This document shows positions 1-7,673 of a stretch of DNA of 14,685 nt, one piece after another. The first letter of the stretch is position 1. The number at the start of each line of letters is the position of its first letter. The DNA comes from Gammaproteobacteria bacterium (GTDB taxonomy: Bacteria > Pseudomonadota > Gammaproteobacteria > Pseudomonadales > Pseudohongiellaceae). A program made the translations under genes and the position numbers. The notes under the pieces were generated by a model that saw only the letters and a program-made list of their open reading frames with translations, did no database searches and was not told the DNA's origin. The stretch covers positions 1 through 14,685 of the forward strand of contig JAESUT010000170.1 of NCBI GenBank assembly GCA_016762995.1. Direction: 5' to 3'.

Positions 1-725
1 GCCAGTGTGTCCGCCTTAAGCAAGGGCGTATGGAAGATTCTACTGTTTTTTCCGATGACCCTGTAAGCATGGCCGGTACTTGGCAGGCTAAAGGTGCTAG
101 GCGTTTGCATATCGTTGACCTAAATGGGGCTTTCGCCGGCACTCCAGTTAATGCTGAAATTATTGCCAAGATCGCCGCAGCCTACCCCGACTTGCCGATT
201 CAGATTGGTGGTGGTATCCGCAGCATGGACAACGTTGAGTTCTACATGAACGCGGGTGTTAGTTACGTAATTATTGGCACGCAAGCGGTGAAGAAACCCG
301 AGTTCGTAAAAGAGGCATGTGAAGCCTACCCAGGTAAGGTTATTGTCGGTATTGACGCTATCGAAGGCATGGTGGCTACGGAAGGTTGGGCGGATGTGTC
401 CGATGTTGCTGCTGTAACCCTAGCGGAAAAGTTTGCAGACTATGGCGTCGCAGCAATCGTCTATACCGATATTAACTGTGATGGCATGATGCGTGGTGTG
501 AATCTTGAGGCGACGAAAGAGCTGGCGGCTCGCTCGCCTATTCCTGTCATCGCATCCGGAGGCGTGAGTAAGTTAGCTGACATTGCTGCGATTCGGGAGG
601 TTTCTAAGACCTCCAGAGGTGGTGGCATTATGGGCGTAATAACGGGGCGTGCAATCTATGAAGGCAGCCTTGATCTTGCGCTCGCACAGCAACTCTGTGA
701 CGAAGAAATTAACCAGCCGGATTAA
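1..725 (+). CDS. hisA: HisA, ProFAR isomerase (5' end missing)
   Basis: Phosphoribosyl-formimino-AICAR-phosphate isomerase of histidine synthesis, a cytosolic (beta/alpha)8-barrel enzyme. The reading frame is open from base 3, before the first ATG at 30: the codons ahead of it read QCVRLKQGR, which is the conserved HisA N-terminal motif and runs straight into [12 protein letters not shown]. The gene is therefore truncated by the window edge and the ATG at 30 is internal. About 15 N-terminal residues, including the first catalytic Asp, lie outside. Visible family marks are HIVDLNGAF, the phosphate-binding IGGGIRS loop, the second catalytic Asp in VGIDA (codon near 354), the YTDINCDGM segment and the second phosphate loop ASGGVS near 556. 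The stop at 723-725 is 6 bases before hisF, as expected in one operon. Identification is secure; only the left end is unknown. Confidence 0.96.
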   Translation, partial: QCVRLKQGRMEDSTVFSDDPVSMAGTWQAKGARRLHIVDLNGAFAGTPVNAEIIAKIAAAYPDLPIQIGGGIRSMDNVEFYMNAGVSYVIIGTQAVKKPEFVKEACEAYPGKVIVGIDAIEGMVATEGWADVSDVAAVTLAEKFADYGVAAIVYTDINCDGMMRGVNLEATKELAARSPIPVIASGGVSKLADIAAIREVSKTSRGGGIMGVITGRAIYEGSLDLALAQQLCDEEINQPD

Positions 726-731
726 TTAATA

Positions 732-1505
732 ATGGCTCTAGCTAAACGAATAATCCCCTGTCTCGATTGCGAGAATGGACGCGTTGTAAAAGGCGTTAAA
801 TTTCTCGATATCCGAGATGCGGGCGATCCTGTCGAAGTGTCCAAGCGTTATTGCGATGCTGGCGCCGATGAGATTACTTTTCTCGACATTACTGCCAGCC
901 ATGAGGGAAGAGAGACCACTGTTCACACGGTTGAGGCAATTGCCAGTCAGGTATTCATTCCGTTAACTGTTGGCGGTGGCATACGCACGTTGGAAGATAT
1001 TCGCACTATGTTGAACGCCGGAGCGGATAAAGTCGGTATCAATACCGCCGCAGTCGCTAATCCAGAGTTCGTTCGTGAGGCAGCACAGCGCTTCGGCTCA
1101 CAATGCATAGTTGTCGCTGTCGATGCGAAGCGGGTATCTATCGATAACGAGGCGCCAAAGTGGGAGATATTCACTCACGGTGGCCGCAAGCCAACGGGCA
1201 TTGACGCTATTGAATGGGCTAAGCGCATGGTGAGTTACGGCGCAGGTGAGATACTACTTACTAGCATGGACAGAGACGGCACGAAGAGTGGGTTCGACTT
1301 AGAGCTCAACCGTAAAGTAAGCCGTGCCGTGCAAGTACCATTAATTGCATCAGGTGGTGTGGGGAATCTTCAGCATTTGGTAGACGGTGTTTTGAAGGGC
1401 GAAGCCGATGCGGTGCTCGCCGCTAGCATCTTTCACTTCCAGGAATATTCCATCCAGGAAGCGAAGCGATATATGGCTGACAAAGGAATTGAGGTTCGAC
1501 TTTAG
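732..1505 (+). CDS. hisF: HisF, imidazole glycerol phosphate synthase cyclase subunit
   Basis: Cyclase subunit of imidazole glycerol phosphate synthase. With the HisH glutaminase it turns PRFAR plus ammonia into imidazole glycerol phosphate and AICAR. At 257 residues it has normal family length. The N-terminus [16 protein letters not shown] carries catalytic Asp12, and the second catalytic Asp is D131 in VVAVDAKR. The phosphate loops are TVGGGIRT (79-86) and ASGGVGN (206-212), with [11 protein letters not shown] between them. The start follows hisA by 6 bases without a clear Shine-Dalgarno sequence, so translation is probably coupled to hisA. No hisI or hisE follows: the next gene is ctpA on the opposite strand, so the last gene visible in this his operon is hisF. 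Identification is secure. Confidence 0.97.
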   Translation: MALAKRIIPCLDCENGRVVKGVKFLDIRDAGDPVEVSKRYCDAGADEITFLDITASHEGRETTVHTVEAIASQVFIPLTVGGGIRTLEDIRTMLNAGADKVGINTAAVANPEFVREAAQRFGSQCIVVAVDAKRVSIDNEAPKWEIFTHGGRKPTGIDAIEWAKRMVSYGAGEILLTSMDRDGTKSGFDLELNRKVSRAVQVPLIASGGVGNLQHLVDGVLKGEADAVLAASIFHFQEYSIQEAKRYMADKGIEVRL

Positions 1506-1516
1506 ATCTCAATTCC
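1485..1516. terminator. Dyad at the hisF stop, probable bidirectional terminator
   Basis: GGAATTGAG (1485-1493) is perfectly complementary to CTCAATTCC (1508-1516), and the stem can extend by a G-T and a T-A pair, leaving a loop of about 10 bases. It spans the hisF stop codon and lies 34-65 bases beyond the end of ctpA, which converges on hisF. On the - strand the stem is followed by TTTG, a short T run; on the + strand there is no T run. Position and symmetry suggest a terminator mainly for ctpA. Function is inferred from sequence only. Confidence 0.45.
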
Positions 1517-1549
1517 CTGCTTGTAAAATCGAACTCCTCTCAAACTGTT

Positions 1550-2947
1550 TTAGTTTAAGTCGCTCTGCGCGAATGATCCGGTTGTATTGATTGCTCGGGC
1601 TGGTTTGAACGCATTGATTCCCTTAAGCACATTCAGAGCTTCATTCAATGGGTAGTCACTGACTAGAATTTCCTCAGCTGAAATTAGCGCCTCGGCGAGT
1701 CTCTCGTTCTCCGTGCTTGGGCCGTTCCCATTTTCCAGGTGTCCATCTAGATCCGCTTCGTTGTATTGCATAACGCTGCGTGAGCGCCGCGTAACGAACG
1801 CCTCTTCAACGAGGATGTCCGGCTCGATACCCTGTGCCTGAATCGATCTGCCGCTTGGTGTGAAGTACAAAGAAGTCGTTAGTTTTATCGCGCGCCTTTT
1901 ATCCAATGGCAAGACGGTCTGAACGGACCCTTTGCCGAAGCTGCGAGTACCCATGATGATCGCGCGGCCGTGATCCTGTAGCGCGCCAGCTACGATCTCT
2001 GATGCCGATGCGGAGCCGTTGTTTATTAACACGACTAACGGCACGTCTCCCGCCACAGTCTTGCGCGTCGCAGAAAAATCAAGACCGGTCTGTTCCAGCC
2101 TGCCCTCGGTGTACACGATTCGCCCCTCACTGATGAATGCGTCAACCACGCCTACAGAAGCCTGCAGTATTCCGCCGGGATTGTTGCGCAGGTCCAATAC
2201 CATGCCCTTGATGGGCTGATCGATGGCTTCGTTTTCTGCGTACAATTCCTCGATTTCTTCTTCGAGTTCGTTGCCGGTGTTAATGCGAAACTGCGAGATG
2301 CGCAAATAAGCATAGCCTGGGGCAATCATTCGACTGCGTACGCTAGTGATGGCGATGATTTCGCGCGTTATGGTCACGTCGAAAGGCTCCTGCCCTTCTC
2401 TCGAAACAGTTACAGTGACATCGGTGCCTGGCGCACCGCGCATCATCTGCGCCGCTTCCTCAGGCAGCATTTCTCGAAGCGGTTTATTGTCGATCTGAAT
2501 GATGAGATCGCCAGCCTTGATGCCTGCGCGATCAGCTGGAGAATCGTCGATAGGGCTGATAACTCGAATGTAACCATCTTCGCGCCCAACTTCCACGCCC
2601 AGACCGCCGAACTCGCCGGTAGTGGTTTCCTCAAGTCGATCGAAGTCATTGCCTGTCAAATAGGAGGAATGCGGGTCGAGTCCTGCGAGCATTCCACGAA
2701 TCGCATTTTCCAATAGGGTCTGGTCGTCGATCTCTTCTACATAGGACATGCGGATACGGTCGAGGGCTTCGGTAAACATTCTTACCTCATTCAGGGGGAG
2801 CGGCAGTGTGTCCTGAGAATCCTGCGCGCTCGCCTGTGTTGGCAGGGCCAGGCCTAGAAGTAGCGATAGAGAAAGGCTCGCTAGCGTTGATGCGGACAGT
2901 AGCTGCTTCGCTGAGGCAAGTGGAAATGTGGATGGAGAAAAATTCAT
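1550..2947 (-). CDS. ctpA: CtpA/Prc-type carboxyl-terminal processing protease (S41)
   Basis: Secreted serine protease of family S41A that cleaves envelope proteins near their C-termini; in relatives, substrates include peptidoglycan hydrolases. I chose the ATG at 2945-2947 (465 residues) because AGGA lies 7 bases upstream and it opens directly into a signal peptide with a likely cut after QASA. The frame also has an ATG at 3014-3016 (488 residues), but it lacks a ribosome site and would put 23 polar residues before the signal. Counting from the chosen start: an N-terminal helical segment (about 45-100), a PDZ domain (about 107-190, including GGLGVEV) and the protease core. The catalytic dyad is Ser314 in GSASASE and Lys339 in FGKGSVQ, 25 residues apart as in Prc, with the accessory Gln at 343. 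The last 60 residues are acidic and poorly conserved. It is the last gene of a gpmI-envC-ctpA set. Confidence 0.93.
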   Translation of the reverse strand: MNFSPSTFPLASAKQLLSASTLASLSLSLLLGLALPTQASAQDSQDTLPLPLNEVRMFTEALDRIRMSYVEEIDDQTLLENAIRGMLAGLDPHSSYLTGNDFDRLEETTTGEFGGLGVEVGREDGYIRVISPIDDSPADRAGIKAGDLIIQIDNKPLREMLPEEAAQMMRGAPGTDVTVTVSREGQEPFDVTITREIIAITSVRSRMIAPGYAYLRISQFRINTGNELEEEIEELYAENEAIDQPIKGMVLDLRNNPGGILQASVGVVDAFISEGRIVYTEGRLEQTGLDFSATRKTVAGDVPLVVLINNGSASASEIVAGALQDHGRAIIMGTRSFGKGSVQTVLPLDKRRAIKLTTSLYFTPSGRSIQAQGIEPDILVEEAFVTRRSRSVMQYNEADLDGHLENGNGPSTENERLAEALISAEEILVSDYPLNEALNVLKGINAFKPARAINTTGSFAQSDLN

Positions 2948-3127
2948 AGCTAAATCCTGATTATTCTTTGCTAGTGGTGGCCGATTCGGCGATGCGTGGT
3001 GATAGTCTTTCGGCATCTAGTAAGCTGTTTATACGATTAATCCTAGTGTTTCAGTTTATTCCTTAATAGGCAAATTCGATGAAACAGCCCTCACCTAGGA
3101 TGAGATCGCCTCATTCGCGATAATATT
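2948..3127. other. envC-ctpA intergenic region with nested inverted repeats
   Basis: These 180 bases lie between envC and the chosen ctpA start, much longer than the other gaps in this operon. They contain TCCTAG (3041-3046) pairing with CTAGGA (3095-3100), and within it TGTTTCA (3047-3053) pairing with TGAAACA (3080-3086), which gives 13 base pairs with an 8-base bulge. A second small hairpin, ATGAG (3100-3104) with CTCAT (3110-3114), adjoins it. No T run follows either one on the - strand, so they do not look like intrinsic terminators. They could be an RNA processing or attenuation structure, or a separate ctpA promoter may lie here. I saw no convincing -35/-10 pair. Confidence 0.35.
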
Positions 3128-4330
3128 TCACTCGAAGAACCATTGGGCTGGGTTTTGAGCCTCGCCATGGTGGCGTATCTCGAAATACATGCCTGGGCGA
3201 GTCTGGTTGTTTGTTCGAGTTCCTGTCAGCTCGTTGGTCGTGCCGGAAGTCGCTAGGATATCTCCCGTGTTCACCCAATCGCCAGCCTGTTTCGATAGGG
3301 CTTGGTTAGAGCCGTACAGAGACATATAGCCTTGGCCGTGGTCTACGATTACCAGCAATCCTGTGCCTCTTAGCCAGTCCGAGAAGACCACGCGTCCGGG
3401 GTGAATTGCCTGAACGGGGGTGCCTTCACTCACGGCTATGGTTATGCCTTGCCGAGTCAAGGCGCCCTCGCTATAGCGCGAACCAAAGCGATCAATAATC
3501 TGTCCAGCAACGGGCATGGGAAGTTTGCCGAGTTGTGACTCGAATGGAGAGCGCTGCATGGCCGTGGGAATATCAGCGACAGCGCGATTGATTTGTTCTA
3601 TCAGCTCCTGCAATTGCACTTGATCGATTTCTAGTTGCTCCAAAAGTGAGCTACGCGAGGCAATGTTGGCGTGAAGTTGCTTGAGTGCAAGTTCGCGCTC
3701 AATTTTGGAGTCGCTGAGTTTTTGCAAGGAGCTGCTAAGTGTTAGTTGTTTCTCTTCGAGATCGGCAGCATTGGACTCCAGTTTTTGATTGACCGCCTGA
3801 ACGTCGTCGAGGGTTTCCTGAAACAATGAGATGCTGTCGAGCTGTGCCTGAGAAAAAAGTCGATGGTAGTGGAGCATGCGTGCGCTCACCGAAATGTCTT
3901 CTTGGTTTAACAGGAGTTCTATGGCGCTTTGATTGCCCGCCATATACGCGGCACGAATAGCCTGCTCAAGAATTTTACTTTGTATTGTTTTCTGAATTTT
4001 TAGCTGATCTGCTTGTAGTGAAAGGGATGTAATTTCAGACTCTGTTGCGGCCGAGGCTGCTTCAGTTTCCGCGATTGACTGGCTGAGGTTTGAAATTTGT
4101 AAATCTGCTTGTTGCAGGTTTTGTAGCTCCTCCGACTGAGCGGATTTAGCCTCGACGAGCCAAGATTGAATCTCAGCAATTGCGTTGTCGAGTGCAGCAA
4201 GCTCTTGTTGTGCGTCTTCACTATTTTCTGCTGCAATGGCTGGAGCAGATGCCCAGCCACAAAAAAAGATAGCTGAAAAGCAGAGGGCTAGTTTTAAATC
4301 CAGCTTTGTATCGAGCAGTAACTGTTTCAT
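3128..4330 (-). CDS. envC: EnvC-like murein hydrolase activator (degenerate LytM/M23)
   Basis: Periplasmic activator of the N-acetylmuramoyl-L-alanine amidases that split septal peptidoglycan; E. coli EnvC is recruited by FtsEX and activates AmiA/AmiB. It has 400 residues (E. coli EnvC is about 419). Residues 1-34 are a signal peptide ending near AIAA. About 38-250 is a long Gln/Leu/Glu-rich coiled coil in two stretches, the FtsEX-interacting type of region. Residues 270-400 are a LytM domain with the EnvC-like segments FSDWLRGTGLLVIVDHG and YMSLYGSNQAL. The M23 zinc ligands are missing: RQGITIA stands where active enzymes have H and D, the HxH region reads MYFEIRHHG with Tyr at the first position, and YAHL is replaced by YGSN. 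This is what a non-catalytic activator should look like. No clear ribosome site precedes the ATG. It sits 43 bases after gpmI, as in many gammaproteobacteria. Confidence 0.9.
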   Translation of the reverse strand: MKQLLLDTKLDLKLALCFSAIFFCGWASAPAIAAENSEDAQQELAALDNAIAEIQSWLVEAKSAQSEELQNLQQADLQISNLSQSIAETEAASAATESEITSLSLQADQLKIQKTIQSKILEQAIRAAYMAGNQSAIELLLNQEDISVSARMLHYHRLFSQAQLDSISLFQETLDDVQAVNQKLESNAADLEEKQLTLSSSLQKLSDSKIERELALKQLHANIASRSSLLEQLEIDQVQLQELIEQINRAVADIPTAMQRSPFESQLGKLPMPVAGQIIDRFGSRYSEGALTRQGITIAVSEGTPVQAIHPGRVVFSDWLRGTGLLVIVDHGQGYMSLYGSNQALSKQAGDWVNTGDILATSGTTNELTGTRTNNQTRPGMYFEIRHHGEAQNPAQWFFE

Positions 4331-4373
4331 CTAATGGCTGTGTTACCGCTGGTTCATTAATTCGAGGTTTCGT

Positions 4374-5927
4374 CTAGCCTAGGAGAATTTTTCCGGTCAT
4401 TTCCTTCGGTACTGGCATGTCTAATAATGAGAGAAGCGTAGGGGCGAGATCCGAAAGGCTGCCATCACTGATGAACTGTCGACCGCTGGTTCCCACATAC
4501 ACTAGCGGTACAGGACCGCTAGTGTGAGAGGTAAGCGGCTGATTGGTTTTCGGGTCCAGCATCTGCTCTACGTTGCCATGATCTGCTGTGATCAGTAGTT
4601 CCGCGCCAGATTCTTCGACAGCTTCAACGATCTGTACCAGGCACTTATCCACTGCCTCTACTGCCTTCACTGCTGCATCGAAATCGCCCGTGTGCCCAAC
4701 CATGTCGCCATTGGCGTAGTTGCATATGATTGCGTCATATTTATGTGAACGTATCGCGGCTACTAATGCGTCAGTGAGCTCGAAGGCCGACATCTCGGGT
4801 TGCAGGTCGTAGGTTCTTACATCAGGGGACGGGATCAAGGTGCGATCTTCGTTGTCGAATGGGTCCTCGCGGCCACCATTAAAAAAGAAGGTAACGTGTG
4901 CGTATTTTTCAGTTTCCGCGATACGTAATTGAGTTTTGTTCTGATCGGCCAAATATTGTCCTAATACGTTATCGAGCTTTGCTGGCGGATAGGCACAGCT
5001 TGCAGGAATGTCTGCCGCGTATTCGGTGAGCATTACGAATTCGCTGAGCTTGGGATTAACGCTGCGTTGAAATCCGTCGAAATCATCATCGACAAATGCG
5101 CGGGTAATTTCTCTTGCTCGGTCGGCACGAAAATTCATGAACACTACAACGTCGCCATCGGCGACAATGCCAGGCGTGTCGGATTCAGAGCCTACAAGAC
5201 TTGCCTGTACAAACTCATCGTCTTCGTCACGTTGGTAGGCGGCTTCTAGCGCAGCAGTAACATCGCCATAATGAAATTCTGTTTTAGCCTGCGTGAGCAT
5301 GTCGTAAGCAGGCTGTACGCGGTCCCAGCGATTGTCTCTGTCCATGGCGAAGAAGCGGCCGCAGATTGATGCAACGCGTCCCTTGCTAGAACCTAGTAAT
5401 GTTTTCTCCGCACGGATTAACGAGGGAAGTGCGCTGCGCGGTGGGGTGTCGCGTCCATCCAAGAACGCGTGTAGGTAAATTCTAGGCGCGCCATTTCGAA
5501 TGGCGAGTTCGATCATGGCTATAATTTGATCGTCGTGACTGTGAATTCCGCCTGGAGACATGAGTCCGAAAATATGTAGTGCTGAGTCAGCTTCTACGGA
5601 CTTCTGCACGGCACAGGTCAATACGGGATTTGAGAAGAAGGTGCCTTCTTCTATGTCTTTGTCGATTCGGGTTAGGCTCTGATAGACAACTCTTCCAGCG
5701 CCTAGATTCATGTGACCTACTTCGGAATTGCCCATCTGCCCGGCTGGGAGCCCAACTGATTTGCCTGAGGTGTCGATTAAGGCGTGTGGCTTGTCCGCCC
5801 ATAAAGAATCCCACATTGGGCTGTTCGCACTGTGTATAGCATTGCTGCTAGTTTCTTCGCGATGGCCCCAGCCATCTAAAATTAGCAGCAGTGCGGTCTT
5901 CTTTTTACTGTTGTCGATATCGCTCAT
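4374..5927 (-). CDS. gpmI: GpmI, 2,3-bisphosphoglycerate-independent phosphoglycerate mutase
   Basis: Interconverts 3- and 2-phosphoglycerate in glycolysis and gluconeogenesis; a cytosolic metalloenzyme of the alkaline phosphatase superfamily, usually Mn-dependent. It has 517 residues, standard for the family. Metal ligand Asp18 is in LILDGWG, and the phosphoserine nucleophile Ser68 is in [10 protein letters not shown]. The substrate-binding segments GGIHSHDDQ (126-134), FLDGRDTPP (155-163) and FRADRARE (266-273) are present. The second metal cluster is [12 protein letters not shown] (403-414), [10 protein letters not shown] (446-455) and H468 in TSHTSGP. All catalytic residues appear intact. 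The ATG lies about 14 bases after an AGGA, a long spacing. It is the first gene of the leftward gpmI-envC-ctpA set and is divergent from yibN. Confidence 0.97.
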   Translation of the reverse strand: MSDIDNSKKKTALLLILDGWGHREETSSNAIHSANSPMWDSLWADKPHALIDTSGKSVGLPAGQMGNSEVGHMNLGAGRVVYQSLTRIDKDIEEGTFFSNPVLTCAVQKSVEADSALHIFGLMSPGGIHSHDDQIIAMIELAIRNGAPRIYLHAFLDGRDTPPRSALPSLIRAEKTLLGSSKGRVASICGRFFAMDRDNRWDRVQPAYDMLTQAKTEFHYGDVTAALEAAYQRDEDDEFVQASLVGSESDTPGIVADGDVVVFMNFRADRAREITRAFVDDDFDGFQRSVNPKLSEFVMLTEYAADIPASCAYPPAKLDNVLGQYLADQNKTQLRIAETEKYAHVTFFFNGGREDPFDNEDRTLIPSPDVRTYDLQPEMSAFELTDALVAAIRSHKYDAIICNYANGDMVGHTGDFDAAVKAVEAVDKCLVQIVEAVEESGAELLITADHGNVEQMLDPKTNQPLTSHTSGPVPLVYVGTSGRQFISDGSLSDLAPTLLSLLDMPVPKEMTGKILLG

Positions 5928-6041
5928 GGGGTGCTTATGAGTCCTGTATTGGGCTTGCTGATGGAGAGATCATTATCCTTGAAAGCGATATTCATAGCGA
6001 GAAGCTTGGACTCCGCGAGCAATCTACTAATCATGGTCTAG

Positions 6042-6074
6042 CAAGCTGACTTCTAGGCCTCAGTTGTCAGCTTG
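6042..6074. promoter_or_regulatory. 9-bp perfect inverted repeat in the gpmI/yibN divergent region
   Basis: CAAGCTGAC (6042-6050) and GTCAGCTTG (6066-6074) are perfect reverse complements with a 15-base spacer. The arm centres are 24 bases apart, a little over two helical turns. No T run follows on either strand, so it is more like a protein-binding dyad than a terminator. Its centre is about 57 bases upstream of the start site predicted from the TATACT box of yibN, a distance typical of activators, and that promoter has a poor -35. The regulator is unknown. Confidence 0.4.
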
Positions 6075-6079
6075 AGACC

Positions 6080-6108
6080 TTCTTTAAGCCACAGGACACG
6101 TGTATACT
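6080..6108 (+). promoter_or_regulatory. Candidate promoter for yibN-secB
   Basis: TATACT at 6103-6108 matches the sigma-70 -10 box in five of six positions. At a 17-base spacing the -35 is TTCTTT (6080-6085), a poor match. The leader to the yibN ATG would be about 95 bases. This is the best -10 seen in the divergent region on the + strand; it has no experimental support. Confidence 0.35.
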
Positions 6109-6209
6109 TGCACCCCTTTTTTGCGGCGGCGCTCGTTCTTAGGTGGGTGTGCATTCACGTCGGATAATGCCCCTGGCGCGCGAGTCAGTTTAGAGATATT
6201 GAGAAGATA

Positions 6210-6623
6210 ATGGAGCAATTTTTAGAATTTATTAGCAATCACCTCCTGCTATCCAGCCTCTGGTTGGTTGCGTTTGCAGCTATCGTTTTCTACCATCAAC
6301 GTACTGGTAGCAAAGGCGTAGGGCCGCAGCAGGCCGTGATGCTTATCAATCGTAGCGACGCCATAGTCGTGGACGTTCGTGACAAGAAGGAATTTGAATC
6401 CGGGCACATCGTGGACTCTATCAACATTCCTCTCGCGAAAATGGATCAACGGGTAACAGAGCTGAAGAAACATCAAGAAAAGCCGGTAATCGTGGTTTGC
6501 AAACTAGGCCAGCATTCTGGTGAGGCGGCAAAGAAAATTCAGGCGGCGGGGCACGAGCAAGTTTATAAGCTGTCCGGTGGAGTGACTGAGTGGAAGGCTC
6601 AGTCCATGCCGTTGGTCGTCTAA
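6210..6623 (+). CDS. yibN: Membrane-anchored rhodanese-like sulfurtransferase, YibN type
   Basis: A single rhodanese domain behind an N-terminal membrane anchor, as in E. coli YibN; 137 residues. Residues about 11-28 (HLLLSSLWLVAFAAIVFY) form one transmembrane helix, and the rhodanese fold spans about 36-135. Conserved marks are VVDVRDKKEFESGHI (53-67), the active-site loop beginning at Cys97 (CKLGQHS), and the C-terminal LSGGVTEWK. The Cys is present, so persulfide transfer is plausible; the physiological acceptor is not known. GAGAAG (6201-6206) lies 3 bases before the ATG. It heads a two-gene unit with secB, 58 bases apart. In E. coli and Pseudomonas a glutaredoxin gene (grxC) normally stands between these two genes and is absent here. 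Confidence 0.9.
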   Translation: MEQFLEFISNHLLLSSLWLVAFAAIVFYHQRTGSKGVGPQQAVMLINRSDAIVVDVRDKKEFESGHIVDSINIPLAKMDQRVTELKKHQEKPVIVVCKLGQHSGEAAKKIQAAGHEQVYKLSGGVTEWKAQSMPLVV

Positions 6624-6681
6624 ATTTAGTAAACCCGATTCGAGTTAATAGTAAATAGACTGTAATTACATAGGATCAATC

Positions 6682-7203
6682 ATGGCAGAGAACGAAGCAA
6701 ACAACCCAGAAGCTGTAGCAGCACCCATTGCGGACCAGCCCGAAGGCCCCAAATTCGCGGTGCAGCGCATTTATTTGAAAGATGCCTCTTTCGAATCTCC
6801 GCGCAGCCCAGCCGTATTTCAGGGACAATGGCAGCCGAAGATCAACTTCGATATTAAGACAAAGAACACCAAGATACAGGATGGTGTATTTGAAGTGGTT
6901 TTGGTGTTAACCGTTGAGGCCACTCTTGACGAGGAGCCAGGCTTTATCGCTGAAGTGCATCATGCGGGCATTTTTACTGCCAAAGACTTCGAAGCGGGTG
7001 AATTAGAGCAATTGTTGGCCACGGTTTGCCCGACTATTCTTTTTCCCTATGCGCGAGAAGCTATCGATTCACTGGTAGTGAAGGGCAGTTTCCCTGCTCT
7101 CATGCTGGCGCCTATTAACTTTGACGCCCTGTATACGCAACAGAAGCTGGCAGCGCAGGCTAACGCTAGTGGCGAAGCCCCAGCGCCCGGAGCAACAAAC
7201 TAA
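6682..7203 (+). CDS. secB: SecB, protein-export chaperone
   Basis: Tetrameric cytosolic chaperone that keeps secretory proteins unfolded and delivers them to SecA at the Sec translocon. It has 173 residues against about 155 in E. coli; the excess is an acidic Ala/Asn/Pro-rich N-terminal tail (1-22) and an Ala/Gly/Pro-rich C-terminal tail (about 158-173). The core is typical: FAVQRIYLKDASFESP (25-40), the conserved DEEPGFIAEVHHAGIF stretch, the CPTILFPYARE motif and the PINFDALY end. AGGA (6672-6675) lies 6 bases before the ATG. The gene ends 5 bases from the end of convergent trmL. Identification is secure. Confidence 0.97.
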   Translation: MAENEANNPEAVAAPIADQPEGPKFAVQRIYLKDASFESPRSPAVFQGQWQPKINFDIKTKNTKIQDGVFEVVLVLTVEATLDEEPGFIAEVHHAGIFTAKDFEAGELEQLLATVCPTILFPYAREAIDSLVVKGSFPALMLAPINFDALYTQQKLAAQANASGEAPAPGATN

Positions 7204-7214
7204 GAAGCTTAGTT
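7198..7214. terminator. Small dyad at the secB/trmL convergent junction
   Basis: AACTAAG (7198-7204) and CTTAGTT (7208-7214) form a 7-bp perfect stem with a 3-base loop. Both stop codons (secB TAA 7201-7203, trmL TAA on the - strand at 7209-7211) fall inside it. No T run follows on either strand and the stem is A/T-rich, so it would be a weak terminator at best. Part of the symmetry may simply come from two facing TAA codons. Confidence 0.25.
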
Positions 7215-7673
7215 GCCTGTAATGAAGCCTAACTGACGCCAGGCCTCGTAAACCACAACAGCCGCAGCATTGGAGAGGTTCAAGCTACGGCTGTCGGGCA
7301 GCATTGGGATTCTTAGAAGGTTTGCGGGCCCTAGCTGTTCTCTGATCTCGATTGGCAATCCGCGGGTTTCCGGCCCGAATACTAGGAAGTCCCCCTTTTC
7401 AAAGTGGCATTCGCTGTAATGTACTGTGGCTTTGGTGCTAATTCCGAAGAGCCGGTTCCCGTTCTGCTGGCTCATGAAGTCTTGCCAGTCCTCATACTGT
7501 GAAATGCCGGCAAATTCGTGATAGTCGAGGCCTGCTCGGCGCATTCTTTTATCATCAAGTTCGAAACCGAAGGGTTTTATCAAGTGCAGGTGTGAACCTG
7601 TATTTGCAGCTAAACGGATAATATTTCCGGTGTTTGGAGGTATTTCAGGTTCAAAAAGCACGATGTTGATCAA
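7209..7673 (-). CDS. trmL: TrmL, tRNA (cytidine/uridine-34-2'-O)-methyltransferase
   Basis: SPOUT-family enzyme that 2'-O-methylates the wobble nucleotide of tRNA-Leu isoacceptors. It has 154 residues, typical for TrmL/YibK. Visible motifs: IPPNTGNIIRLAANTG (11-26), IKPFGFELDDKRMRRAGLDY (32-51), the SAM-binding knot elements FGPETRGLP (99-107) and IPMLPDSRSLNLSNAAAVVV (122-141). The start is TTG (- strand, 7671-7673), not ATG: it is preceded by GGTGA (7678-7682) at 4 bases, the second residue onward matches the family N-terminus INIVLFEPEIP, and an in-frame TAG at 7686-7688 rules out an upstream start. Adjacent to secB as in Pseudomonas, but transcribed towards it. Confidence 0.95.
   Translation of the reverse strand: MINIVLFEPEIPPNTGNIIRLAANTGSHLHLIKPFGFELDDKRMRRAGLDYHEFAGISQYEDWQDFMSQQNGNRLFGISTKATVHYSECHFEKGDFLVFGPETRGLPIEIREQLGPANLLRIPMLPDSRSLNLSNAAAVVVYEAWRQLGFITGN

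Noticed and set aside
1542..1556. AAACT/AGTTT hairpin at the ctpA stop
   Set aside because: Only five A/T-rich pairs; the dyad at 1485-1516 is a much better terminator candidate.
3017..3019. Upstream ATG giving a 488-residue CtpA
   Set aside because: No ribosome site precedes it and it would place a polar segment ahead of a well-formed signal peptide; the ATG at 2947 has AGGA at good spacing.
5587..5940. Open frames overlapping gpmI on both strands
   Set aside because: gpmI is complete with all catalytic motifs; these frames have no homology-like features and arise from its codon pattern.
5971..5978. GATAAT-like -10 for gpmI on the - strand
   Set aside because: No acceptable -35 at 15-19 bases, so I did not annotate it as a promoter, although gpmI must have one in this region.
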